Assembly (NCBI RefSeq): GCF_026914185.1
Contig: NC_070573.1
Location: forward strand, 4,333,501 to 4,397,500
Length of the DNA: 64,000 bases
Direction of reading: 5' to 3'
Origin: Puccinia triticina
Taxonomy: Eukaryota > Basidiomycota > Pucciniomycetes > Pucciniales > Pucciniaceae
Shown here: positions 1 to 10,741 of the stretch, piece by piece
How positions within the stretch are numbered: position 1 is the first letter of the stretch
Layout: each line of letters opens with the position of its first letter
The notes under the pieces: model-generated
Seen by the model: the letters and a program-made list of their open reading frames with translations, nothing else
What the model was told of the DNA's origin: nothing
Database searches by the model: none
Position numbers and translations under genes: made by a program

Positions 1-922
1 TCTACTTTTTACATATGAATTAATTTATATCTTTTTTATCTTAATAGATAAACTTGTTTTGAATTCATATTCTGTTTACTCATGCAATTTTAACCCTAGT
101 TACAACTCATCAATTCCTTGTAACTATACTCCTTCCCTGAGTTATTGAGTTGTGACGCGCATGCGCAGTTGTGACGTGTCAGCGCTACCAGGCGCGCCAA
201 ACCACATGTACATATGTAAATTAGATAAGCAAACTGTGAAAATTTTTGTAGTCAGGATCCCCCTTGCCTGAGGCGGATCTACAGACTCCAGCACACCAGA
301 ACCACACCCCAGAGAACCCCAGGATCACCACCAAAGAGATTACTACACTCCCAGTATACCTACCGTCACAGGCGCCTAGGATATTGACAGTAAGTAACCT
401 CTTTCACTGAACCTTGTTTATCTCAGAGGTACACCTCTGTGTCTTGCTTGATCTTCTCTTTTCTGCTGGTTTTGTCTTCTTCTTGATCACAGGGCTGTCC
501 CTCCAAATCTACTGGCCTTTGCCTCTATCTTGATCACAGGGCTGTCCCTTCTTATCATTTGGCCTTTGCCTCAAAATCTAGGTTCAGGGCTGTCCCTCAG
601 GTTTCCCTTTAAGAACCTTGACTATCCAGAAGGAAGCTAAAAAATTGTGGCTGGATTAAACTTATCTAATCCAGATACCCTCCTGAGAGGAAGCTGTAGC
701 ACTTCTTAGCACAGATTAGCAGCACTCTTCTGAAGAGTAGCATTGCCAGTGGATGTGCATTCCCAATAGAATAACCTAGTACTTCTCTTCATCTTGATCC
801 TGCTCTGTTTTCTCTTTTCTCTTTCTCTCTCTCTCTTATAGTTGTATTTTCTTTATCCCAAGAAATCCAACTATTGCCCCCCATTTCTTGTGTCCTGCTG
901 TCACTATAGAGACTCAGGCTCA
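1..922 (+). repeat. LTR copy, cut by window edge
   Basis: The sequence matches, nearly base for base, the LTRs at 59960-60926 (same strand) and 17080-18015 (opposite strand). By comparison with 59960 the window opens about 45 bases inside the LTR. It contains a TC-rich tract near 818-840 that varies between copies and ends with the family terminus GGCTCA. It abuts the Helitron Rep reading frame, so it was probably inserted into the Helitron. Whether it is a solo LTR or one end of a full element cannot be seen. Confidence 0.85.
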
Positions 923-3690
923 AAACTCGCGCTTTTGATAGATTTCGTTACGCAATCATAAAAAAGATTCTGGGCCGGATTCAAAAGTTCGACGTTGAGA
1001 ATCCAGTGATCGACAATGTCAACGCTGTTGACGATGTCGACGCCCCTGAAGTGAAGTTGAGACAAAAACTCTTGCTGTAACACATCCATCCTCAATCCTA
1101 CGGTCAAGAGCCCTGAACCCATCAATGTAAGCATTCAATCTAGATGGTACAAAGTGAAAGCTTTGAGATCCCCTTCAGATGCATCGTCCAACCCGTATTC
1201 GTTGATCAATTTGTATTTCAGATCTTCTGCCAGAGACCGGATATGTTTGTTGAAGAGTGACATCGGCGCTGCAGGCGGACTATGGACCAAAATAATGCAG
1301 AACATCAATTGCAGCTGATATCCTGTCTTGAATGATGCTGCCTCAATCATAGCGTGGTCGTATTGCTTGTCATTGATCATAAGACCCATCATGTCCACCG
1401 CCTCACGAAACGATTGACATATAACTCCATTGACTGTCCGCAAGTGCTCAAAGGAATGTATATTTTTCTTATGAAATAGCAATAGCCTGATGTAATATCT
1501 TTTGCCTTGATGCAGTGAAGCAAAATAGATCCGACCAATTGTTGCCATTGCTTTCTTCCGGGGTTTCCAGTCATTTATTGTAGGATCCCACCAGAAATGG
1601 TTTGGGATTTCATGATAAAAACACTCTTGCGCATTTTTCATGAGCCCTTGGACTCCATCGCGGTTTAGTTTGAAAAATTGTGTCATCATTGTTTGCAAAG
1701 CTTGGCCTGAATTGATCCTGTCCTTAGCCTCTTTGATAGTCTTGAAGAGTACACCTTGAGCATCCTCTTCATGGAGCGCCAGTCTTTGCACCGCCGGGTG
1801 GCGATCAGACATCTCAAACTGCAGTAAACACCAAGCAGCTGGACATTAAAGGGATCATATCAACATGACTTTAATAAACTATCTTGAAACAATCCTGGCT
1901 TACCTTCCACGGGACCTATATAACGTGCATCAACATACGCGGCCGTTTCATCATTATCTTGAAGCGCCATGTAAGATCAATTGTGCCCTTTGCATATGTA
2001 CTTATATAAGTACTTGACAGCTTGAATCCCGACTGCCACCTCCACATTAACGTGACAATCCAGGTGCAAGGATAAGAACTTGTTGTAGGGGACCACAGCT
2101 GTATTATTGAAAAGAGTCAATCCCTTTTTTATCGTTTGACCATTATCCCGTCTCCTGTATGTAGGGTATGCTCCTTCAACCAAAGTAGTTTCCTGCGCAA
2201 ATGGTTTTGGAAACCAAAAACGGCATCAGCCCTTTCGAATACACGTTTGACCTTCACATGGCCCATGGAGCATACATCTGGCTACAATGGGGTGTAGATT
2301 TGGTTCCTTTTCTGGATCCGGAATTTCAGCCGTAACAACACTATTGATCTTTGCAGGTGTATTGGGTTTGTTGGCTTCACTAACCATAATCATAAGATGC
2401 ATGTGAGGCATGCCCCTCTTCTGGAACTCAATTGTCGATACATACGACACAATTTTCCCAAGCCTTTGCTTTTTGCACAGTAGTTTCATCAAATACTTCA
2501 GCTTCATTTTAAACACTTGGACTATGATTGTAGCGTGGTTTGCTGGTTGCTCGCCGTGCTTCAACATCTTTGCAATTTCCGGCCAGGCTGGATTAGCTGT
2601 CACTGTAATAAAATAATCCAGAGGCCCAAACTCCGCCACCAGCGCCATTGCATCTTGATATAATTGGTTCATATGTCTTGGACCTCCAATAAAGGATGAC
2701 AGCAAGACTATCTTCCGGCCCGTTGGCTCGGCGTTCTGGTCTAGAGCTTCAACTAAACCTGCATACATCTGTACCTTCAGCGCATCCTGATTATGCTTGA
2801 ACCAGTTCAACCTTGAGCTCTCCACACACGCATACATATTGACTATCAACTGTTGGAATAGTGATTTGCCTGCAAGAATTGGAGAGAATTGGCCTTCCCT
2901 CAAAAACAAAAGATACGCCATCCATTCGAGTTGACTAACGCTCCGACTTTTACCTAATGATACAGATCAATCAACTTCAAAGTCACGATCAAGAAAACCT
3001 GCACGCACCATCTTTTGACAAGACAGAATAGGTTGGTTCCCATTGCTGACCACCATAAGGAAAAAAAAACAGGATATCGCAGCAGAAAATAGCTTGAGTG
3101 CAAGTCCGATATCCTTTGCAACTTTCCTCCCCTTTGATGGAGAACAATTTGACGGGGAGCTTTGGGGACTCCTTCACCCTCAATTATAATTCCTACTTCT
3201 TGGACCGTTGGAGCATTGTAATGCCTTGGATCCTTTTGAGCATTTTCAACAGTCTTGAGAACCATCAAAATGTGCTTCCCTCTCTTGATGATTTCTCCTG
3301 CCATCCAATACAGTTTAGCGTAAGGATTGTATCTATACATGAAGTCCTGCAACTTCACAATAGTTTTTACGTTGATCCCGTCACGTGTAGTGTTGCTTGC
3401 ATGTGAACCAAGAGCACAGTTTTTGCGATAATTTGCCTCGTCTAAACCCCCATCCCTGACGACAAAAATCTGAGAAAAGTGGGCATCTGAGGACGATGCT
3501 GGTTGAACAGGGCCAATCTTGTGAGACAAACCTCCCTGAATTGTAAAAACAGGTGCTCCGGCCGGGATCTTCACAGCTTGATCACTGAGTGTGAAACCAA
3601 GAGACGTAAAAGATATTGTGTTATTGTATGTCCTGATATACTTCTGGAAATTCTTGGCGTCTACAAATAGCTCCACTCAACTCAGCCACT
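923..3690 (-). pseudogene. Helitron Rep (N-terminal half), broken
   Basis: Several minus-strand frames together spell the N-terminal half of a Helitron Rep/helicase. About 2954-3676 holds the upstream conserved region (FTSLG, the HRIG-like block, LQRISDLHSSY). About 2226-2921 is the Helitron_like_N domain, with TANPAWPEI and a Rep HUH motif inside RGMPHMHL (H-M-H). About 1977-2183 has AVKYLYKYICKGHN. About 1135-1812 has the YHEIP, IGRIYFAS and LRTVNG blocks. Rep nicks and joins single-stranded DNA during rolling-circle transposition. The PIF1-type helicase half is absent because an LTR begins at about 922. Frames change between segments, some perhaps at introns, so this is a decayed copy. Confidence 0.85.
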
Positions 3691-3811
3691 TGCAGTGCGT
3701 TCAGAAAGGATGGTATTACTCTTACCTATAGAAGTACCAGTCAAGAGATTTTCAAAAAACAACGGATATTGTCAGCCACTGAGACAATTGTCCATGTGCC
3801 TACAATGATAA

Positions 3812-4144
3812 TTACATCTCACTATGGGCAAATAGGTGTCTTTGCGGCCCGCAGCGTCACCTGACGTTGCATTTGGGCTCGCGGCCGCAGTGACTGCGTT
3901 TACTTGCGCAGTCACGCGGGCCTGCAACAACAGGGTGACGCTGCATGCCGCAGCGACAGCTACATGCCTGTAGTGTCTCATGTAACACTACAGGCATGTA
4001 GCTGTCGCTGCGGGATGCAGCGTCACCCTGTCGTTGCAAGCCCGCGTGACTGCGCAAGTAGGCGCAGTCACTGCGGCCGCGACCCCAAATGCAACGTCAG
4101 GTGACGCTGCGGGCCGCAACGACACCTATTTGCCCGTAGTGTAA
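3812..4144. mobile_element. Palindromic double MITE
   Basis: The two halves are near-perfect reverse complements with the centre near 3980. The outer ends read TTACA..CTAYGGGCAAATAGG inward from each side. The inner ends at the centre (ACACTACAGGCATGTAG) resemble the outer ends, so each half of about 165 bp is itself a hairpin with its own terminal inverted repeats. The unit is either two MITEs inserted head to head or one palindromic dimer. It lies inside the gap that splits the Helitron Rep gene. Confidence 0.75.
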
Positions 4145-4868
4145 CCCAATGGCTAAAGGCTACCTTAAGGTTGATCTTGATCTTGTGTAAGATCCTGTGT
4201 TCAACCCCTCCTTGTTGTCTTATAATATTACTTTTGTTGCAATCATCACTTTATATGTACTAAACTGTATGATTTCACACTTATTATGTATTTACCTTGA
4301 TTGAGAATAATAATGTACTAACGGAGTATATCTCTCTATGGATTTACCATACATAGAGAGATTACATAATTATTCATGTAATTCCTCCTCTGAATTCCGT
4401 GGACCTCTTCTCCCTCCTTGGAGTTAAGGATCCCTCTGGGGCCTTGACCCGAAGGAAGATCAGGTCCCTGTAATATAAAAGGGGGGGATCTTTCTTCTGG
4501 AGAGATCTTTCCCCCAAGATTATTACCATACAAACCCGTGTACCTTACTGAACTTACAGTGAGTGGGGTTTTACATAATTGAACTAACCCTTTTCTTCCT
4601 TCACAGCTTCTCCTCCCTTTGTGTATCCTTCCCCTAGGTACAGGCGTTATTATCACACCTGTAACCTAGAAGATAAGTGAGCTAATCCTTATACGCAACG
4701 GCGCTTGACTGATTTTCGCCGCGTCCCCTTACATATGTAAGGGTGCCAGTCCCTCCGCCTCTTGGCGTTGAGTTGGACTTTATTCCACTGGCTTTCCAGC
4801 TATAGTGTGACCATTCTCCGCTTGCCGCTACTTCACCGCCGCGGCCCGCGAGCTAAAACCCATCAGAG
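4145..4868. other. Insertion inside Helitron: tRNA-like stretch, LTR-like block
   Basis: No gene is seen. 4141-4210 has tRNA-promoter-like words (TAACCCAATGG, then TGTTCAACCCC about 45 bases on), weakly suggesting a SINE head. Around 4470-4485 there is a TATA-like AATATAAAAGGG followed by a pyrimidine-rich stretch, as in an LTR promoter. The termini were not resolved. The stretch separates Helitron coding sequence at about 3690 from that at 4869, so it is inserted DNA. Confidence 0.35.
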
Positions 4869-5147
4869 TTACGTCACATAAGAGACAAACCCTGACAGAT
4901 ATCCAGGTCCAGGAGCCAAGTCGTGGGGTAACTTGACCTTCCCCTTTTGACAGCAGTTCGAGAATGATCTGTTGTCTCCATTCACATTGATGATTGCTCG
5001 CTCTTCAGCCCAATGCAATGCGGCGCAAAACACGCATGCCATATCACAATTTCCAAGTAAATGAGCGCCGTTGGGGATGCATCGAACAAACAATGAAGCT
5101 TTGGTATTCTCTGCCTCAGACAAACACGCAGGTCCAATATACGACAT
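4869..5147 (-). pseudogene. Helitron Rep N-terminal cysteine segment
   Basis: The minus strand encodes a segment with CVFCAALHWAEER followed by FSNCCQKGKVKLP. This is the cysteine-rich motif at the start of Helitron Rep proteins (CxxCGAxHW ... CCxxGKVxLP). It should join to the block near 3676, but about 1.2 kb of inserted DNA lies between. The pairing with the downstream remnant is by family order; there is no direct continuity. Confidence 0.7.
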
Positions 5148-5454
5148 GAGTGAAAGATATGTATGGTAAAGCAGAAAGTCACTTGAATAATAGATAACAG
5201 AAGGGGATAGGATTTGGGATTATGAAAGATCTGTGCAGTCAACGGTGAAGTCAAGGATGAAAGGCTCCCCTTTCAACAACATAGCCGCATTGAGACATTG
5301 AGTATAACAAAGAACTTAGTCGCGTAGTAAAAAGTAAATCACAACAAAAGGAATGCAACGGCACAAGAATAGCGCGATGCACCAAATGCTCAGAGTTTGT
5401 ACCTCCCATTGAGCGGGCTTGCTAATAATTGGAGTTGGTTGTTTTCCGCAATTT
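5148..5454. other. Spacer between the unknown gene and the Helitron
   Basis: No coding sequence, repeat or promoter was recognised here. Confidence 0.4.
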
Positions 5455-6576
5455 TTAGTTCTTTTTGAACCTTTTCTTGCCGCCTGCAATAGCATTCAGG
5501 GGGACTTCAACGTCCAATGGATTGCTTGTAATGGTGCCTTGTCCCATGGAGCCATTTGGTGCAGCTTTGGCTTGATCCGGGATATATCTGTCGGTTGAAC
5601 TTGAAGCAACTGGCTCCACCGGATCACTGGTGGAACTGAAGCAAATACTGCACACGCACATTCCAAATTCATCAGAAGTTACATTGTTGTGATATTTCCT
5701 GGGACTAACTCACACTTGACGTTTCCTGTCGGGACTGCTTGTTGCAGAAGCTGAAGCACCTGAAGAGCCGATTCCCGCCGGGCCAACTGGAGACAGGTAA
5801 ACCACCTGATGGAAGGATTAATGTACATCCTGATCAAAATCGTTGTATAGAGCTCACCTCAATTATTGCCATCTTCTCCTTCATATCCCACCCAACCAAT
5901 ACCCCATCAAAGAAAAATTATTTGCCCTCTCAAAACATGTTGTGTGTTTTGATCAGGCGAGGGCTTGACGCGACAATATATTTTACCTTTCAACTCTTGA
6001 CCACACAATCCTGAAGTGTTCTGTTAGCATAATGAGAGTCTTTTAAATAAATTGTCCACTAACATTTGGATCCCAGTCACTATGAGATACAACCGCAGTC
6101 AAGCAGGGCCCGTGCCTAGGGTTTTCTTCTCTGCTGTCCTTCTGAAACGACACAACTAAACCAACACCAAAGAAATTTGCATCATTGACGGTATTGCCTG
6201 CAAAGTTTTCCGTGAGGCAGATTTTAGTAGCCCTCTCAGGCAGATAGTTAAGGACAGGGACTTTGGAATCCTCGTTAAGGAATAACGCTTTGGCATTAAT
6301 CTTATACATCCAACCCTTGATCAATACATGATCCCTGGAAGTGTTGGTCCGTAAGGCGACCTTGCAATACATAGGATCCTCCTCATTACAGGTAAAGAGA
6401 GATGGCGTGGAAATTAAGCCGTATTGTTGTTTTTCCGGGACCAGAACCTGCGTCTGTGGAATTGGAGTTAGTAGGATCCTATGAATTGAAGGACCAAGAC
6501 TCACCTCTTCTTCAATTTCAAAAAGGCTCTGGCAAGCCAACGGTCTATTGCCAGAAACAGTACTGGAAGCAGACAT
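5455..6576 (-). CDS. Unrecognised multi-exon gene beside the Helitron
   Basis: I do not recognise the product. The first two exons are clear: 6576-6505 opens with ATG and ends at donor GTGAGT. An intron with a TACTAAC branch site and CACAG acceptor follows, then 6453-6064 ends at donor GTTAGT; both exons are phase 0. Further exons are likely near 5920-5850 (ending at GTGAGC), near 5806-5700 (serine/alanine-rich, DRKRQ) and at 5661-5455, which ends in the basic tail GGKKRFKKN. Exon 2 contains FFGVGLVVSFQ and VVSHSDWDPN. It lies 300 bp upstream, on the same strand, of the Helitron cysteine segment, so it may be a Helitron-associated ORF or a neighbouring host gene. The later exon borders are approximate. 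Confidence 0.55.
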
Positions 6577-6863
6577 GATAACTTGATCTCAGGTATCCTC
6601 GGGTTTACGAACTTAGTGATTGTTGAGCTTGTGAAGAGAGTGGAATAGCGCTTGTCATTAATTGGGGGAACACCTCCCGTCTTATACAAATTCCGGGGTA
6701 GGTTACATTGGCAGATCGCCATCCTGCAGGCAGTGCGCATCAGTACTGCTGAGAGAACTGTCTACTCAGATTTCTCTGTACATGTGTTGTTGATTTTTAA
6801 ATTCTGTTTTTGTGTTTTTAGGGTTGAAAATCCTTCCCTTGTCTGCCAGCTTTCAGACATTTA

Positions 6864-7058
6864 GGGTGTTCAAAGTTGACTTGCATAAAATCATAACACC
6901 ATAAAATTGTAAAATTCTGAGGTGAAAAAAATATGTACACCCAAACACTCAAATTAGAGCAACATTTCTAAAATGGTACATATAAAATCATCATTTGAAA
7001 GTTTTATGATTGTATGATTTTATGCAATGAGAATTTTATGATTTCAACTTTGAACACC
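6864..7058. mobile_element. MITE, GGTGTTCAAAGTTG termini
   Basis: Inverted ends GGGTGTTCAAAGTTG (6864) and CAACTTTGAACACC (ending 7058) enclose about 195 bp of AT-rich DNA repeating the word TCATAAAAT. TTA lies on both sides (6861-6863, 7059-7061), a possible target duplication. The same terminus occurs on the larger foldback at 19121-20052, so the two are related. Confidence 0.65.
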
Positions 7059-7069
7059 TTAATTATGCA

Positions 7070-7132
7070 TAAGCCTCTCCTACGGAGAGCCCTCCGGGCG
7101 GGGTCCCCCGGACCCCACGTTTGAGAGGCTTA
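7070..7132. repeat. 63-bp mini inverted-repeat element
   Basis: Ends TAAGCCTCTCC and GAGAGGCTTA flank a GC-rich core. Related copies lie at 9987-10032, 10150-10195 and 41650-41715; the copy at 41650 shares the TCCTACGGAGA block in reverse orientation. Confidence 0.6.
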
Positions 7133-7291
7133 GTTAAGCTAGTGTTTCTGTTTCTTTGATAGTTCTACTACTACTGGCTGAATTATAACCATAAAAGATT
7201 TACAACAGAGAGAAACGAACACTCCGTATCATCACACTCGGTCCAAAGGCATCGCGTACTGCGTCTACGCAAATTCGTCCTGGCGCTCGGA

Positions 7292-8855
7292 TCACCCGAC
7301 CTTCAAACTTTTGACCGTGTTTTCATCGCCGCATTTTTCCCTGAAAATAAGCACGCCGTAGACAAGAGCTGAGAGGGTACAGGTGATGCCAATGAGAATC
7401 GAAACTGCAATCGGTGTACCCCGGCCAAGAAATTCCCACTCTTTAATCCCAAAGACTATCGTCACCCATGCTGTGACTACGAGGACGCAGCCGCCCATTT
7501 TATGAAGTTGATTTGCTATTGCTGAGAGGTTAAATGAATTGTCGCGCAAGGGATTGATTTCAAGAGGGGAAATAGTTGTTTGTTAGCTAGCTGCTTGCAC
7601 CCACATCAATGGCGTCCCCTCAAAAACAAGTATATTGGTGGCGACTCATGTGGACATTATTCCGAGAACTTCAGATATAATGGGTCCTTGGTTTCGATAA
7701 TTTATAAGGTAGGTAGGTGAAAATTGGACGAGATAGAGCTCTGAATACTAAAAAGCGTGACAAACTACTCACATTTTCTTGGTTGCCGCTCGTCTTCATC
7801 GGGACGAGGTTTGTTAGCTAACCGATGGATGAAGTAGCCTCCGGAAGCTTGGGCTAGCATACAAAACACCACGAAGAATCCCAAGCGTTTTTGGAACGTG
7901 TCCCGATGCGAACCGGAGCCAACTGCGAAGACAGCGCAAATAGTGCCGATGATGGTGGAGACTACGTTAATCAGTTGGAGGATCCAGTGAACTTTGATCC
8001 ATTTTGCAGATCCTTTCTGGCGCAAGAAACGTGCCAAGACTATTGCCAATGGGGCGATCATTCCCCAGGAGATGGAGAGGAAGGTTGCTAGACATGGTGT
8101 TGAATGAGCCGTAAGTCCCACGGCATGCATATATTCAAGACAGCGGCAAAACTGACCGTGAAGAGTGATCAAGGTGTCATGTCTCTTTGAATGTTTGAGC
8201 TCCTTCAACCCGCTTGCACTACTCCTAATTAGTCCATCGACGATTTGTGGAGCAGAAAAATTTAGGACGGCAGTTCCATAGCCTCTATCATGAAATCCCA
8301 AGGCCAAATTTCCGTCATCTATGTTTGGGGCGACTGAAGACATCGCCCAAACTATTTTTTGATCCGCGGCTCTTTCGAAGGTGTCCACGTCTGAGAGTAC
8401 CAAAGGCCTGGTGTATGTCATACTCGGAAAAGTGTGATTGAGTTGATTAGCTTCCGAGCCTTCAACTCGGACTAAATCCATTTGTGAACTGAGTATAGGG
8501 GTTGGCAGGGCGTGTCCAGAGGCTTGACAATACGCTTTCATCCATTGGGTGTTCCGCTGGTTCTGATGAAGTGGCCACATGATCTGTTAATGGAGGAAGA
8601 GGGTAAGGAGAAAAAACTTTCTTGAGCCGTTGAAAAACTACTTGCCCACAATGCTTCTCGATCTTGCCTTTTATGATGAGCCATATTACTTACCATCATC
8701 TTTGAATTACTCATCGTCGTCCCATGACCGATTGAAAACCATCCCACCTCATTAGGTGGAAACGCGAATCTGACATTGAACACCGCGTGAGTTGAGTTGA
8801 ATAAGATGGTTGCATTGAAGAGAGAAGTGGTAAAAGTCGAGAGAGCTTCCTTCAT
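7292..8855 (-). CDS. DOMON / cytochrome b561 membrane protein
   Basis: Exons 8855-8694, 8583-7773 and 7521-7292 join in frame (400 codons) with donors GTAAGT and GTGAGT and acceptors AACAG and CTCAG. The N-terminal part is a DOMON domain: NEVGWFSIGHG then SKMM joined to IMWP across the first intron. DOMON domains bind haem or sugar. The C-terminal part is a cytochrome b561 core of several hydrophobic helices with histidines spaced as haem ligands (LHGQF, VHWILQ, GSGSH, HKMGG). Such proteins are thought to move electrons across membranes, to ferric iron or other acceptors. No signal peptide precedes the DOMON domain from the ATG at 8855, so an upstream exon may be missed. The acceptor of exon 3 could lie 6 nt later without changing frame. 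Confidence 0.8.
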
Positions 8856-9986
8856 ATTTTATTTATTGCAGAGGGAGGATGATTGGTTTCAAAGGACCAC
8901 AGAAAAAGACAGCCAGTTCGTAATTACTTTCAATCCTTTCCTTATTCTTTTTATACAAAAGAGAGGATGAACTTCACTCTGACAAAACAAATATTCAGTC
9001 CTTGTTGACGATGAAATCTCGATGTGTAGTCAGTTTGATAGACAAAATATATCTAAGTTTAAAAGGGGGATCACAGGCCAAAAAAACAGTGGGGAATAGG
9101 AAGGGGCTAGAGAGAGAGTCCTCTCGAAATACATAGACGCGCTTAGAAAATCATACCTGATTCATAGGCTCCTTACAGACAAGATTTTCATTAAATATTC
9201 TGGGTCGCGGAATGGAGCTTGAAGACGATACAGAACAGATTTTCTGGTTCGACAGCTAGGTGCATCGGTACTCGGTCCTTCTCGCCTGCTTACTGACCGA
9301 CAGGCCGACTTCAACCCTTAGCCAGTATCCCGCGTGGGATATCCGGTACATAATCCGGGATATCTGTCGAGGGACCGCGGATCAAGCCAGATATCTGAAA
9401 CCCGAGGTTCCGAAACCTGCGGATATGGGCGGATATTTCTGGATCTGAAGCGGGGCTTTTCAGGATGCAGAGGCTCAGCGGAATAGACACACGCACAAGA
9501 TGAGAGGAAACTGGCAGATGGCCTGCATATGAAAAAGAACTGGGGGAAAAAACCCCTCCGAGAGAGAGGATGCCTTGTAAGGGCACCTCAAACAGAAACA
9601 CAAGGCCAAACAACCCCGAACTTAACACAAGTCCCTAGGGAGGGACTTGCGTGCAATGTCGAGGTTCTTGCGTGAGCAGTACCAGCCAAATGGCGGGAAA
9701 GACCATAAAACCCCCCAGATGACCCCCAACCCCCCTGAAATTTGAGAAGCCGATGGCACCATTGAGATCCTCATGACTTCCTACATGTGCTGAACTTTTG
9801 AAATCTTTAAAAAAAAGCTGCTGTTGTGTTTGAAACCATTTGTAGAGCTGGCCAACAGTCAATCATCTGTCACAGGAATTATAGATTGGTTGCCAAGTTG
9901 TAGGTGCTGCAGGATCTTGAAACCAAAATACAACAAAATAATGCAAAAAACCCGGTCTTCTCAGGCCGCAACCCCAAGTTTACATG

Positions 9987-10032
9987 TAAGCCTCTCCTTT
10001 GGAGACGCTTTGCGCCTCCTTGGAGAGGCTTA
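9987..10032. repeat. 46-bp mini inverted-repeat element
   Basis: It begins TAAGCCTCTCC and ends GGAGAGGCTTA. Its reverse complement matches the element at 10150-10195 at most positions; the two lie 117 bp apart in opposite orientation. Confidence 0.6.
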
Positions 10033-10149
10033 GTAAGCTCAAAACAACCTCTGGTTGCAGACAAGCCACTACAGCCACAACACCGCAGGGAAAATTCAAA
10101 AAGGCTGTGGCGCCACGACCGCGCGGCCGTATTCTTCAGCAAGCTTAAC

Positions 10150-10195
10150 TAAGGCTCTCCAAGAAGGCGTGAAGCATCTCCAAAGGAAAGGCTTA
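10150..10195. repeat. 46-bp mini inverted-repeat element
   Basis: TAAGGCTCTCCAAG at the left and AAAGGCTTA at the right; it is the same family and length as 9987-10032 in the opposite orientation. Confidence 0.55.
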
Positions 10196-10299
10196 GGACT
10201 AAATTCCCACTCTTTGCCTGAGGCTGAGAGACATTTCCACAGAAAATTATGATTTTTGTGTTTACATCTCTTGTATGTACTCATTTCTCTCAGCATAAA

Positions 10300-10665
10300 A
10301 TTCAAAGCCTCCTATTCCATGTTGTAGCCCTGATTCTCAGCTTTCTTGTACATACTTTTGTTGAGGTTGTACAGTGTTTCTGTCTCTTTTCCTCATGTTT
10401 CACTGCTTCAAACCTATCATTCACATATCACAGTCTGTGACATCTCCATGTTGTAGTCACCTGGAGCAGCAGACGTGTGAGGCTCTTTTCTCATCCTTCC
10501 ACAACCATCATCACTGCTTTCTGCTGTTCCAGGTGAGTGTCTCTTTGTTTCTTTTTCTCTTCTTTGCTTTTTTTGTTCTTTCCTCTCTGATGCAATGATA
10601 ATCCTTCCAAGACCATCATCACTTCTTTCTGCTTTTCCAGTCTATCATTGCCACAGGTTATGAGC
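10300..10665 (+). repeat. Probable 5' LTR and primer site of Copia 1
   Basis: A pyrimidine-rich stretch holds a duplicated block (ATCCTTCCA .. ACCATCATCACT .. TTCCAG at about 10490 and 10601) built like the solo LTR at 11177-11490. It ends CCACA at 10655, followed by GGTTATGAGC, a plausible primer binding site, about 75 bp before gag. The left edge was not found. Confidence 0.45.
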
Positions 10666-10741
10666 ACCATTTTCCGCTAAAGCCGCAGCATCTCTATCAA
10701 CGTGGAGGATCCGTACGCTTTTCAATAAAACCTTTTGGTTC

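Larger units (their letters stand above)
8880..10299. other. Gene-poor stretch with GGATATC-rich island
   Basis: No gene is supported. 9300-9450 repeats GGATATC/GATATCC words with CCGCGG, like the subterminal word clusters of hAT-type elements elsewhere in the window. Two 46-bp mini inverted-repeat elements lie at 9987 and 10150. Confidence 0.4.

Noticed and set aside
3857..4104. Two similar small proteins on opposite strands
   Set aside because: They are mirror readings of the palindromic MITE.
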